This document shows, piece after piece, positions 34,739 through 43,066 of a stretch of DNA of 64,000 nucleotides. The DNA comes from Oscillospiraceae bacterium (GTDB lineage Bacteria > Bacillota > Clostridia > Oscillospirales > Oscillospiraceae), in NCBI GenBank assembly GCA_020025305.1, contig JAHHSG010000002.1:124001-188000 (forward strand), written 5' to 3'. Each line of letters begins with the position of its first letter. Positions within the stretch are counted from its first letter, which is position 1. Both the position numbers and the translations under genes were made by a program. The notes under the pieces are model-generated. The model worked only from the letters and a program-made list of their open reading frames with translations. It did no database searches and had not been told where the DNA came from.

Positions 34739-36223
34739 TTACTTCTGCAGAGTATCGTAGTGAGGCTCCGTGCGCTTGCGGACCTTCACAGCATACAGGA
34801 AGATGCCCAGGAACACAACAGCCAAAATGATGCCAGCGGGGTAAGCGATGGCGGTGGACAGGTGCAGGCACTCCTTAGCGGAGAAGAAGTAGGTCATGGA
34901 CACAGCGCTCATGAAGGTAGCGGGCACTGCGGTGATCCAGTAGTTCTTCTTGTCATAGTACAGGTACATGGAAGCGGCCCACAGCACGATCATAGCCAGC
35001 GTCTGGTTGGTCCAGCTGAAGTAACGCCAAATGACCTGATAGTCGATGAAGCCCAGCATATTGCCGATGCCCAGAATAGCGCCGACGCCCAGCACGGGGA
35101 TGCAGAGGATCAGACGGTTCTTCATGCCCTTCTGATCCATGTGGAACCAGTCGGCCAGCACCAGACGGGCGCTGCGGAAAGCCGTATCGCCGGAGGTGAT
35201 GGGGCAGGCGATAACGCCCAGCATAGCCAGAGCGATGCCAACGCCGCCCATGGTCTTGGAGCAGACGTCATAGATGGCGGCGGACTGACCGGCAGCCAGA
35301 GCCTCATCCAGACCGGTGCTCAGACCGCCGGTGACGCTGTAGATGGCGCAGCCGGCAGCAGCCCAGATCAGGGCGATGACGCCTTCGGAAACCATGGCGC
35401 CGTAGAAGACGAAGTGACCCTGCTTCTCACTCTTCATGCAGCGAGCCATCAGGGGGCTCTGCGTGGAGTGGAAGCCGGAGATAGCACCGCAGGCCACGGT
35501 AATGAACATACCGGCCCAGATAGGCGTTCCCTTGGGGTGCATATTGGTGAAGTTCTCCCAGATCTCGGGGATGACGTAGTCAGCCTTGGTAAAGATACCG
35601 ATGGCCACGCCCAGAGCCATGACGATCAGGCAGATACCGAAGACGGGATAAATCTTGCCGATGATCTTGTCCACGGACAGGAAGGTGGCAATGAAGTAGT
35701 AGACCAGAATCAGGATCAGCCAGAACAGGCCGGTGCTGACAAAGCCGGAGCCACCAGCCTCGGATACCAGCTTGACGATCAGGCCGGCAGGACCGACAGC
35801 GAACACGGTGCCCACCATGACCAGCAGGACCACAGAGAACACACGCATTACGTTCTTCATCACGCCGCCCAGATAGATACCGGAAATCTCGGAGATGGAA
35901 GCACCGCTGTTGCGCTCACTCATCATGCCGGAGAAGTAGTCATGGACAGCACCGGCAAAGATGGTACCGAAAGTGATCCACAGGAAAACCACAGGTCCCC
36001 ACAGAGCACCTTGCAGAGCACCAAAGATGGGGCCAAGGCCGGCAATGTTCAGCAGCTGTACCAGGAACAGCTTCCACTGGGGCATCACCACATAGTCGAC
36101 ACCGTCGTTAATTTTGACGGCAGGAGTTTCACGGTCATCGGGGCCAAAGGTATTCTCTACAATTTTACCGTAGACGAAGTAGCCCACAACCAGAAACGCC
36201 AAGCAAAGGAAAAAGCTAATCAC
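34739..36223 (-). CDS. cstA: Carbon starvation protein CstA family transporter
   Basis: 494 residues with about 14 hydrophobic segments. Family motifs include NIAGLGPIFGALQGALWGP near 50-68, GAVHDYFSGMMSERNSG and AGFHSTQSPLMARC-like sequence near 255. CstA-family proteins import peptides or pyruvate when carbon is limiting. The start is GTG at 36223 with GGAGAGGAG upstream; it opens the family sequence VISFFLCLAFLVVGYFVYG. The frame continues upstream without a ribosome binding site. Its leader is about 200 bases of AT-rich DNA. Confidence 0.92.
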   Translation of the reverse strand: MISFFLCLAFLVVGYFVYGKIVENTFGPDDRETPAVKINDGVDYVVMPQWKLFLVQLLNIAGLGPIFGALQGALWGPVVFLWITFGTIFAGAVHDYFSGMMSERNSGASISEISGIYLGGVMKNVMRVFSVVLLVMVGTVFAVGPAGLIVKLVSEAGGSGFVSTGLFWLILILVYYFIATFLSVDKIIGKIYPVFGICLIVMALGVAIGIFTKADYVIPEIWENFTNMHPKGTPIWAGMFITVACGAISGFHSTQSPLMARCMKSEKQGHFVFYGAMVSEGVIALIWAAAGCAIYSVTGGLSTGLDEALAAGQSAAIYDVCSKTMGGVGIALAMLGVIACPITSGDTAFRSARLVLADWFHMDQKGMKNRLILCIPVLGVGAILGIGNMLGFIDYQVIWRYFSWTNQTLAMIVLWAASMYLYYDKKNYWITAVPATFMSAVSMTYFFSAKECLHLSTAIAYPAGIILAVVFLGIFLYAVKVRKRTEPHYDTLQK

Positions 36224-36793
36224 GTTAAAATCTCCTCTCCATATTGTGATAGCGATATAAGGTTCTTTCCTGTGCCTGTGTTCCCTCGTCAGTGCAAACA
36301 ATGCTATAATGTGCACAATTTATGCATAATACAAGTAAGATGCATACAAATAGGCCGAGAAAATCAGACATATGGAAAGATAGACCTTGCTGATTTCATA
36401 TTAACAGTGTTTTGACAGGAGCTCAATGTAAATAATAAACAAAAAATGTCAAGCAAAATTCGCACGATGTATCATATAAGCAAAAAAGTTGACGAAAAAA
36501 TGATAATGCAAAAATATTTTTTCTTTATAATTGCTATCTTGCGCATATATTTTAAGTGTTATGGCTAAAAAATGGAGAAAAAACAGGAAAAAAATCGAAA
36601 ATTGACGCAAAATAGGATTTCTGGAATATCGGGAGACAATAATTATAAAACGTCTTTGCGGTGGAGACAAACTTTCTCAACGCAGGTGCACTGCGCTGTT
36701 TATCAGAAAACAAAGCCGTGGAGAAAAATGCATAAAGTGTGGAAGAATATGTAACGATAGACGTTTTATGTGTGCCGCTGCACATCTCCTCTC
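36224..36793. other. AT-rich regulatory gap between cstA and the rsmH paralogue
   Basis: Nearly 600 bases, much more AT-rich than the flanking genes, with dense A/T runs and direct ATGCAT-type words near 36320-36345. It holds the cstA promoter and leader and the upstream region of the rsmH paralogue. Short frames on both strands lack ribosome binding sites. I identify no RNA gene. Confidence 0.45.
36425..36452 (-). promoter_or_regulatory. Probable promoter of cstA
   Basis: On the minus strand perfect TTGACA (36447-36452) is 16 bases from TACATT (36425-36430), implying a leader of about 195 bases. Confidence 0.5.
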
Positions 36794-36822
36794 TTGCCAA
36801 AAGAAACCTATGCGCTTATAAT
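36794..36822 (+). promoter_or_regulatory. Promoter of the rsmH paralogue
   Basis: TTGCCA (36794-36799) and perfect TATAAT (36817-36822) are 17 bases apart, about 75 bases before the start codon at 36904. Confidence 0.68.
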
Positions 36823-36903
36823 CATCATGAAAAGAAGAATGCTCTTGCGCAACATATCGTTGCCGGGTATTTTCACAATTATCAATCGAGGAGAAGCAAA
36901 CCC

Positions 36904-37956
36904 ATGGAGGAAAAAAATCCGCAGGTGCATAAGCGCCGTGTCCGCTATACGGGGACACACCCTCGCAATTTCAATGAAAAATATAAGGAACTGAATCCGG
37001 AGCGTTATGCCGATACGGTGGAAAAAATCCGCAAGAAGGGCAACACCCCTGCCGGTATGCATATTTCCATCATGGTCAACGAGATTCTTGATTTCCTCTG
37101 TATTAAGCCCGGTCAGCAGGGGTTGGATGCTACCCTGGGCTATGGCGGCCATACGCTGGCCATGTTGCAAAAACTGAACCATGAAGGACATATGTATGGT
37201 TTGGATGTAGATCCCATTGAGTCGGAAAAGACGCGTCATCGTTTGGCACAGAAGGGGTACGGCCCAGAGGATGTGACAGTGAGGCTAATCAATTTTGCCT
37301 GCATTGACCAAGTGGCTGCCGAGGTGGGGCCCTTTGACTTTGTATTGGCGGATCTGGGCGTCTCCTCCATGCAGATCGACGATCCCTCCCGCGGTTTTTC
37401 CTTCAAAAATGACGGCCCGCTGGATCTTCGGCTGGATCCCCGGCACGGCATTTCCGCCGCAGAGCGCTTAAAAACCGTTGAACGGGAGGAATTGGTGGGC
37501 ATGCTGATGGAAAACGCGGATGAGCCCTACGCCGAGGAGATTGCCGCAGAAGTGTTCCGCCGGCGCGCAGCTGGTATGCCCATAGAGACCACCAAAGATC
37601 TATTCCATGTGGTAGAGAAAGCGATGGAATTTATTCCGCCGAAAGAACGGAAAACAGCAGTGAAGAAGTCCTGCCAGCGCACCTTCCAGGCGCTGCGAAT
37701 TGACATCAACCATGAGTTTGAGGTGCTCTACCAGTTTCTTGAAAAGCTGCCGGGTGTTTTAAAGCCCGGAGGACGGGTGGCCATTTTGACATTCCATTCC
37801 GGTGAGGACCGGCTGGTAAAGAAATCCTTTAAACAGCTGCAGTGTCAGGGTGTCTACAGAGAAGTGGCGCGGGATGTAATCCGCCCTTCAGAGGAGGAGT
37901 GCCGCAGCAACAGCCGGGCTACCTCCACCAAAATGCGCTGGGCCATTAAAGCGTAA
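36904..37956 (+). CDS. RsmH-family methyltransferase, stand-alone paralogue
   Basis: 350 residues. A basic N-terminal extension of about 50 residues precedes the SAM-dependent methyltransferase: DATLGYGGH at 75-83, LADLGVSSMQIDDPSRGFSF near 150-169, RTFQALRIDINHE near 260 and ILTFHSGEDRLVK near 298. RsmH methylates N4 of C1402 in 16S rRNA. The usual HxPVLL motif is replaced by HISIMV, and the gene lies alone rather than in the mraZ-ftsL-division cluster, so it may be a second copy with another target. GAGGAG precedes the ATG; the longer open frame upstream lacks conserved sequence. Confidence 0.88.
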   Translation: MEEKNPQVHKRRVRYTGTHPRNFNEKYKELNPERYADTVEKIRKKGNTPAGMHISIMVNEILDFLCIKPGQQGLDATLGYGGHTLAMLQKLNHEGHMYGLDVDPIESEKTRHRLAQKGYGPEDVTVRLINFACIDQVAAEVGPFDFVLADLGVSSMQIDDPSRGFSFKNDGPLDLRLDPRHGISAAERLKTVEREELVGMLMENADEPYAEEIAAEVFRRRAAGMPIETTKDLFHVVEKAMEFIPPKERKTAVKKSCQRTFQALRIDINHEFEVLYQFLEKLPGVLKPGGRVAILTFHSGEDRLVKKSFKQLQCQGVYREVARDVIRPSEEECRSNSRATSTKMRWAIKA

Positions 37957-37977
37957 TGCAAAAAATGACATGGATCA

Positions 37978-38014
37978 AAGAAGGCTTGCAAGCAGACGCT
38001 TTGCAAGCCTTCTT
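37978..38014 (+). terminator. Terminator after the rsmH paralogue
   Basis: AAGAAGGCTTGCAA pairs with TTGCAAGCCTTCTT around a short loop. The T run is weak, so efficiency is uncertain; it also lies at the end of the convergent PAP2 gene. Confidence 0.7.
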
Positions 38015-38031
38015 GCATATAGATGGCACCA

Positions 38032-38526
38032 TCACAGCACAAAAAAACCGAGCCAGCCAAGAATCCCTCCGAAAAGGACACCGGCTGCCACATCTCGGAT
38101 AAAATGGACGCCCACCAATACACGGAGAGGAGCAAGAAGGAGGGTTATCCCCGCCATCCCCCAGCCCAGCGGCGGCCAGAGCCACAAAGCACATACGGTC
38201 AGCACGGAGGCACTGAACATGTGGCGGCTGGGGAAGGACTGTCCGGCGCGCTCCTTGTTGTCCAGAGAGGGCGTGTGGTAGACCTCGTAGGGGCGGGGGA
38301 AGTTGAGCCATCGGCGCAGCACGGAGCCGCTCCCAAAGACCACGGCGGGGACGATAATGACCCGCCACAGCCGGGAATCCCCGGACACCAGCAGGGCAGC
38401 AGTCATGGCAAGATAGGCCAAATAGACGGTGTCAGAGAGCAGTTTGTTGCTCCACAGCAGTGTTTTGAGCGCGGCGGGATGCGCCCAAAACCACGCTTGT
38501 ACGGCGTGATATCTCTGTTCGGTCAC
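38032..38526 (-). CDS. PAP2-family phosphatase
   Basis: 164 residues with about five membrane segments. PAP2 motifs are complete: RRWLNFPRP, then FPSRHMFSA with the first catalytic His, and GVHFIRDVAAG with the second. Such enzymes dephosphorylate phosphatidate, undecaprenyl pyrophosphate or related lipids at the membrane. I chose GTG at 38526 because AAAGGAG lies about nine bases before it. The frame stays open for another 160 codons upstream, but that part is AT-rich, lacks homology and overlaps the T-box region. Confidence 0.85.
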   Translation of the reverse strand: MTEQRYHAVQAWFWAHPAALKTLLWSNKLLSDTVYLAYLAMTAALLVSGDSRLWRVIIVPAVVFGSGSVLRRWLNFPRPYEVYHTPSLDNKERAGQSFPSRHMFSASVLTVCALWLWPPLGWGMAGITLLLAPLRVLVGVHFIRDVAAGVLFGGILGWLGFFVL

Positions 38527-38839
38527 AAGCGGATTCTCCTTTGCCTCAGATCTGCTTATATTATAATATATCCACAAACCAGACACCAGAGCAAAGTGGT
38601 CACGACTGGAAATAAAATCTTGCAAGAGATAGGTCATCCAAAGACAGCGGACAAAAATCCCGTGGAGGAATATGCGAGAATGCTTAAATAAAATACATGG
38701 GAGCAGAAAAAGGAAAAAGCTTATATATGGAGGAATTGCACGTAAATTCTGGAAAATTGATATAAAACCGTCATAAAATGTCGAAAAAAGTGAAAATAAC
38801 CGGAGAAAAAGAAAATGTAAAAATATTTGCATTTGGGGA
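38527..38839. other. AT-rich gap before the brnQ T-box
   Basis: About 310 bases between the divergent PAP2 gene and the T-box promoter. A TATAATAT element on the minus strand near 38565-38572 may be the PAP2 -10, but I found no good -35. Nothing else recognisable. Confidence 0.4.
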
Positions 38840-38868
38840 TTGCTTTTTAAAAAGCACCGTGCTATAAT
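38840..38868 (+). promoter_or_regulatory. Promoter of the brnQ T-box leader
   Basis: TTGCTT (38840-38845) and perfect TATAAT (38863-38868) are 17 bases apart, directly before the leader RNA. Confidence 0.75.
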
Positions 38869-38875
38869 GCAAACA

Positions 38876-39147
38876 ACAAAAGCAAAAAGAAAAAATTCGT
38901 TGACCGGGAACAAGTAGTCGTCGGTAAGCTCTTTTTCAGAGAGACAGTGGTTGGTGTGAACTGTCAGGTGCGCCGAATGTATGAAATCATCCCCGAGAAG
39001 CAAGCTGAACAAAGTAGGTGCGCCGGAGTCAAGCCACGTTACAGGTGAGTTGCATTGTTGGATGCAAATGAGTGCCGGATTTTATCCGGAAGCAAGGTGG
39101 TACCGCGGTTTTTCAATCGTCCTTCTATTGAGAGGGGCGATTTTTTT
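38876..39147 (+). ncRNA. T-box riboswitch, isoleucine specifier, upstream of brnQ
   Basis: The leader contains a stem-I segment with GGGAACAAGTAGTCG, a specifier region GAAATCATCCCCGAG with likely ATC codon, a TGGATGCAAATGAGTGCCGG region, the antiterminator TGGTACCGCGG (39098-39108) and a terminator. Uncharged tRNA-Ile would promote read-through into the branched-chain amino acid carrier gene. The specifier resembles that of the ileS leader at the left end of the window. Confidence 0.93.
39115..39147 (+). terminator. T-box leader terminator of brnQ
   Basis: AATCGTCC pairs with GGGGCGATT (one G-U pair) and is followed by a run of seven T residues, just after the T-box sequence. Confidence 0.88.
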
Positions 39148-39239
39148 GTTGCCACTTTTTAAAATTTTGTGTAAAGACCTTCTGTCTGTAACGCGCCAAC
39201 ACACGGATGCAGGCAAGAAGAGTATGGGAGGAAAATATT

Positions 39240-40580
39240 ATGAAACTGGGAAAGAAAAACATGCTGTTGGTCAGCTTTATGCTGTTCTCGTTGTTCTTTG
39301 GCGCGGGCAACTTGATTTTCCCGCCCTTCTTGGGGCAAAGCGCCGGAAATCATACGCCGTTGGCGCTGTTGGGCTTTCTGGTGACAGCTGTGGTGCTGCC
39401 GGTGATGGGCGTTGTTGCCGTGGCCGAGTTCGGTGGCTTGGATAAGCTGGCAAGGAAAGTCGATCCCCGCTTTGCTATGGTGTTCACCATCCTCATCTAC
39501 CTCTCTATCGGCCCCGGCTTGGGCATCCCCAGAGCGGCCTCTGTTCCTTTCGAAATGGCCATCGCTCCCTACCTTCCCGAGAATGCGTCGTTCCCCTTGT
39601 TTATGCTGCTCTACTCGCTGGCGTTTTTCCTGGTTGCCGGCTGGCTGGTACTGACACCCAACAAACTGGTGAACCGCATTGGCAAGTTTTTGACGCCCAG
39701 TCTGCTGCTTTTGCTTGCGGGTCTGTTCGTCTGCTTCCTGCTCAACGGTGACACGGGTGTGGCGGCTCCCCAGCCTGCTTACCAAGAAACGGCACTGGTG
39801 ACCGGCTTCTTGGAGGGATACAACACCATGGATGCCATCGCGGCTTTGAACTTCGGCTTGGTCATTGCTACTACCCTGCGTTCCATGAAGGTAACAGAGC
39901 ACAAGGATGTGATGCGCTACACCGTTCGCGCCGGTGTCTTTGCCGGCAGTATCCTGGCCGTGATCTATGGGATGCTCTCCTACATGGGCATGAAGTCGTC
40001 CGCAGTCTATGAGCTGCAGGGCAACGGCGCTTGGACACTGCGCTGCATCGTCCAGCAGCTGTTTGGTAATACAGGCGCGGTTCTGCTGGCGACCATCTTT
40101 ACACTGGCCTGCCTGACCACCTGCGTGGGCCTTATCACCTCCATCGCCCAGTATTTCTCCACCTTGACCAGTAAGTTCAGCTATCGCCAGTGGGCAGTGG
40201 GTATCGTTGTGTTCGCTTTTGCAGTCTGCAATCAGGGGCTCAATACCATCTTGAGCATCTCTGTCCCTGTACTCAACGCCATCTATCCTGTGGCCATCGT
40301 TCTGATCGTTCTTGGCCTGTGCGACAAGTGGCTGCAAAATAACCGCTTCGTCTATCCCTGCACCGTGGGTGCTGTGGGTGTGGTCAGCGTGCTCTATGCA
40401 CTGGAGAATCTGCATGTTCCCATGGGTCCTCTCGGCAAGGTGCTGCATATGCTTCCGTTCTACTCCGCCGGCATGGGCTGGGTCTGCGTGGGTGTGGTTA
40501 TGGCACTCTTCAGCCTTGTGCTGACGCGCCTGCTGGGAAGCCGTGTAGGTGTTTCCACTTCGGAGGAGACGACCGCCTGA
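39240..40580 (+). CDS. brnQ: Branched-chain amino acid carrier BrnQ
   Basis: 446 residues with about 12 membrane segments. BrnQ (LIVCS) family motifs include FSLFFGAGNLIFPPFLG near 17-33, GPGLGIPRAASVPFEMA near 90-107 and YNTMDAIAALNFG near 195-208. It imports isoleucine, leucine and valine with Na+ or H+. GGGAGG lies 8 bases before ATG 39240. It is the only gene under the isoleucine T-box and ends at a strong terminator. Confidence 0.95.
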   Translation: MKLGKKNMLLVSFMLFSLFFGAGNLIFPPFLGQSAGNHTPLALLGFLVTAVVLPVMGVVAVAEFGGLDKLARKVDPRFAMVFTILIYLSIGPGLGIPRAASVPFEMAIAPYLPENASFPLFMLLYSLAFFLVAGWLVLTPNKLVNRIGKFLTPSLLLLLAGLFVCFLLNGDTGVAAPQPAYQETALVTGFLEGYNTMDAIAALNFGLVIATTLRSMKVTEHKDVMRYTVRAGVFAGSILAVIYGMLSYMGMKSSAVYELQGNGAWTLRCIVQQLFGNTGAVLLATIFTLACLTTCVGLITSIAQYFSTLTSKFSYRQWAVGIVVFAFAVCNQGLNTILSISVPVLNAIYPVAIVLIVLGLCDKWLQNNRFVYPCTVGAVGVVSVLYALENLHVPMGPLGKVLHMLPFYSAGMGWVCVGVVMALFSLVLTRLLGSRVGVSTSEETTA

Positions 40581-40621
40581 GGCAGAAAAGGCCGGATCTC
40601 ATGCTTCTGATATGATTATAA

Positions 40622-40668
40622 AAGACCTCCGATCCGCAGTTCAGCGGATCGGAGGTCTTATTTGTTTT
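40622..40668 (+). terminator. Terminator of brnQ
   Basis: A 16-bp perfect stem (AAGACCTCCGATCCGC and complement) with loop AGTTCA is followed by ATTTGTTTTTT. Confidence 0.93.
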
Positions 40669-40726
40669 TTAATATTATATAAGGTATAGGGGGCAGCGCA
40701 GGATGGCTGGGCAAAAGCGCTGTGCA

Positions 40727-41608
40727 TTACGGCATTTTATTTTTGATCCAAGTCTCCACATAGTCTACAAATTGTTTGGCGGCGGGGGAGAGGGTATCAA
40801 AGGAGCGAACCGCAAGGCCAATGTCACGGAACTGGGGCGGGTCCAGCGGGCATACTGCCACATGGAATGGAGTGCGCTGCAGCACAAGCTCTGTGAGTGA
40901 ACTGACGCCGAGGCCGTTTTCCACCATCGACATGATGGTGTAGTCATCATTCCCGCGATAGCGTAAGTTTGGTTTGACATGGTACCGCTCCAAAAATTCC
41001 GATACCTCCCGGTCGCGTTCATCTTCCAGCTTGATGAAAGGGTCCTCACCGAAACGGGTAATGGGATAGCTTTTCGCCTTGGCTAGGGGATGATCTTCCG
41101 GGACTACTGCCATGTGCCGATCTCGGTGGAGGAAAATCGTTTCCAGATGGGAAGAACAGGGAAGTGCGATAAAGCCGCAATCCACTTGCCCTGATGTAAT
41201 CATATCTTCTACGCCGCGATATTCAATTTGGGTAATGACTTCAAATTGGATGTCGGGATATTCTATCTGAAAGGCTTTGATGATGGGTGGGAGCCAGTGC
41301 ATAGAGGCACTGGGAAAAGACCCGATCCGAACCGTACCGAAGGTTAATCCGTGCAGCTGTCCGATCTGCTGCTCCAGCTCTCGCTGGGCATTGCAGACAG
41401 CACGCAGGCGAGGAAGGATTTCTTTGCCTGCGGTGGTTAGCTTGGCACCGTTTCGTCCCCGGAGCAAAAGCTGCACGTCCCATTCCTTTTCTAAATCTGC
41501 CACAATACGGCTTACGGCCGACTGCGTGTAACCCAAAGCCTCTGCAGCGTGTGTTAGATTTCCCAAATCCGCTACCTGCAGCAGCACTTCATATTTCCCT
41601 GTTTCCAC
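40727..41608 (-). CDS. LysR-family transcriptional regulator
   Basis: 293 residues. The N-terminal winged helix (1-60) contains GNLTHAAEALGYTQSAVSR, and the effector-binding domain (about 88-290) follows, with FGTVRIGSFPSAS and GVSSLTELVLQ. The start appears to be GTG with a weak GGATG site. It faces away from a 370-base gap and the 52-codon gene, so that gene is a candidate target; brnQ on the other side is convergent. The effector is unknown. Confidence 0.9.
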   Translation of the reverse strand: METGKYEVLLQVADLGNLTHAAEALGYTQSAVSRIVADLEKEWDVQLLLRGRNGAKLTTAGKEILPRLRAVCNAQRELEQQIGQLHGLTFGTVRIGSFPSASMHWLPPIIKAFQIEYPDIQFEVITQIEYRGVEDMITSGQVDCGFIALPCSSHLETIFLHRDRHMAVVPEDHPLAKAKSYPITRFGEDPFIKLEDERDREVSEFLERYHVKPNLRYRGNDDYTIMSMVENGLGVSSLTELVLQRTPFHVAVCPLDPPQFRDIGLAVRSFDTLSPAAKQFVDYVETWIKNKMP

Positions 41609-41897
41609 AGCATCACATCCATTCTACATTTACATTGAAACTTTTGAAAAGATATAATTCGTTCATATGACAATCATTATATCGCATACGGAGGACAAAA
41701 CCAAGGGATTCCCTCCGTTAAAACGGCTATAAGATAAAAATGATTAGATTTGCGTAAAAATATGGGGAATAAGGATATATTCAGGAACATATAGACAAAT
41801 ATGTGGACAAAATTAACGAAGCGAAGAGGCGGAAGTACAGCCAGTTATGTGAAAATACACATTCCTGTTACTCATGATTTACATGATTTATATTCGC
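41609..41897. other. Gap between LysR gene and microprotein promoter
   Basis: About 290 AT-rich bases. A small inverted repeat (ACGGAGG with CCTCCGT, 41689-41720) lies here and could be an operator or a weak hairpin. No reading frame with a good ribosome binding site is seen. Confidence 0.4.
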
Positions 41898-41926
41898 TTT
41901 ACTTATCGCGCACCATGTAGTATTCT
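41898..41926 (+). promoter_or_regulatory. Promoter of the 52-residue microprotein gene
   Basis: TTTACT (41898-41903) and TATTCT (41921-41926) are 17 bases apart, about 50 bases before the start codon. Confidence 0.6.
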
Positions 41927-41975
41927 TAGGTTGTAAAGAAAAGAAATGCTTTGATTAAAGAAAGGAAGTGCGCTT

Positions 41976-42134
41976 ATGAACAAGAGCAACAACATGATGG
42001 ATATTCGTCCTCGTCATAACACCAAGACCCCTCCGTATAACTATCCCGAAGTGCTGGGAGCTCCTGCATTTGATGCTGTGTGGGAAGGAAGTCTCTGGAA
42101 CGCTTTCCTGATGATGGGAAAGACGGAAGACTGA
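41976..42134 (+). CDS. Microprotein of 52 residues, unknown function
   Basis: The protein begins MNKSNNMMDIRPRHNTKTPP, continues with YNYPEVLGAPAFDAVWEG and ends in LWNAFLMMGKTED. A basic, polar N-terminus is followed by an aromatic/hydrophobic C-terminal half with two tryptophans; no membrane segment or cysteine is seen. AAAGGAAG lies about nine bases before the ATG, a promoter lies upstream and a strong terminator begins about 30 bases after the stop, so it is a complete single-gene unit. Codon use matches neighbouring genes. I recognise no family. Confidence 0.72.
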   Translation: MNKSNNMMDIRPRHNTKTPPYNYPEVLGAPAFDAVWEGSLWNAFLMMGKTED

Positions 42135-42165
42135 TTTGTACGAGGGCTGACACTCCTATAAACTA

Positions 42166-42218
42166 AAAAGGGTATGTTGCAGTAGGATCAATGCTGTAAC
42201 ATACCCTTTTATTTTTTG
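42166..42218 (+). terminator. Terminator of the microprotein gene
   Basis: AAAAGGGTATGTT pairs with AACATACCCTTTT across a loop of about 20 bases, followed by ATTTTTTG. Confidence 0.85.
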
Positions 42219-42400
42219 TTGTTTGCTTACTGTCATCTTCGTCAACAATGGAACAAAAACAAGGGGATGTTTTGAGCATATTTTTGCTTCTGCCTGAAAT
42301 TTTGTCAGAAAATGATTCTGCCTATATGCATATTGTTAAAAATTTAATAATATAGAGGCGAGATCGACAGAAAAATAACGATCTCCGCCGAGAAGTGCTG

Positions 42401-42940
42401 TTACACAAAGAATTTCTCTCTAGCCGAGAGGGCAATGATGCCGGTCACCAGCGTGCTGTCCACCTTCATGCCGCGGGAGGCCCAGTCGCCAATCATACCC
42501 ACCGTGCCGTGGGCGTAAAAACGGGCGGCGATCTCCCGGTGCTGATCCGGCATCCGGTGCTGCTCGAAGTGCTGCTGCGCCTTATGAATCAAAAAGTCCG
42601 TGTAGTATTGTACCAGCAAATCCCGCAGGCAGTGGTGCCCATTGTCCTCTAAGAGCCGGACATACAACGCCTTCTCGTTCTTCAGATGATTACATAGAGC
42701 GCTGACGCTGTCAGCCAGCCCGCTGTTTTGAAAGAAGGGCCGGAGCACAGGGGAGATCTCCTGATCGAAGATATATTGAATGACATCATATTTGTCAGCG
42801 AAGTAGTAGTAGAACGTATTTCGGTTAATGCCGCAATGACGGGCGATGTCAATGACCGATATTTTTTGGAAGGGTTTCTCCGACGCCAATTTTTTGGCGC
42901 TGAGGATAATGGCCTGTTTCGTAATCTCCGCTGCGGACAT
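42401..42940 (-). CDS. TetR-family transcriptional regulator
   Basis: 179 residues. The TetR helix-turn-helix (about 8-50) contains KISVIDIARHCGINRNTFYYYFADK, here described in part: DIARHCGINRNTFYYYF. A helical ligand domain follows, with the layout of the TetR C-terminal class found in DhaS-type regulators. ATG 42940 has AAAGGAG at 8 bases. It is divergent from the membrane/redox gene cluster starting at 43067 with 126 bases between, so it probably represses that cluster in response to a small hydrophobic ligand. Confidence 0.9.
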   Translation of the reverse strand: MSAAEITKQAIILSAKKLASEKPFQKISVIDIARHCGINRNTFYYYFADKYDVIQYIFDQEISPVLRPFFQNSGLADSVSALCNHLKNEKALYVRLLEDNGHHCLRDLLVQYYTDFLIHKAQQHFEQHRMPDQHREIAARFYAHGTVGMIGDWASRGMKVDSTLVTGIIALSAREKFFV

Positions 42941-42966
42941 ATCTATCGCTCCTTTCATGTCTATCT

Positions 42967-42995
42967 ATTATATCGAAAATCCATGATAACTGCAA
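42967..42995 (-). promoter_or_regulatory. Promoter of the TetR gene
   Basis: On the minus strand TTGCAG (42990-42995) and perfect TATAAT (42967-42972) are 17 bases apart. A promoter for the divergent cluster must lie in the same 126-base gap, but I could not define it with confidence. Confidence 0.6.
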
Positions 42996-43066
42996 TTGTT
43001 CTTTTTGAAAATTTATGATGGGGAGGATAGGCGGTTAAAATTATATCTTATAGAGGAGGAATTACA

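Noticed and set aside
34565..36415. Long plus-strand frame opposite cstA, rich in Gly/His/Asp/Gln
   Set aside because: Shadow of cstA codon bias; no start signal and no recognisable domain.
38527..39012. N-terminal extension of the PAP2 protein at 38032
   Set aside because: The extension is AT-rich, overlaps the T-box promoter region and lacks family sequence; GTG 38526 has a good ribosome binding site.
42166..42218. Long hairpin considered as part of a CRISPR or mobile element
   Set aside because: A single stem followed by a T run, not repeated elsewhere; it is an intrinsic terminator.
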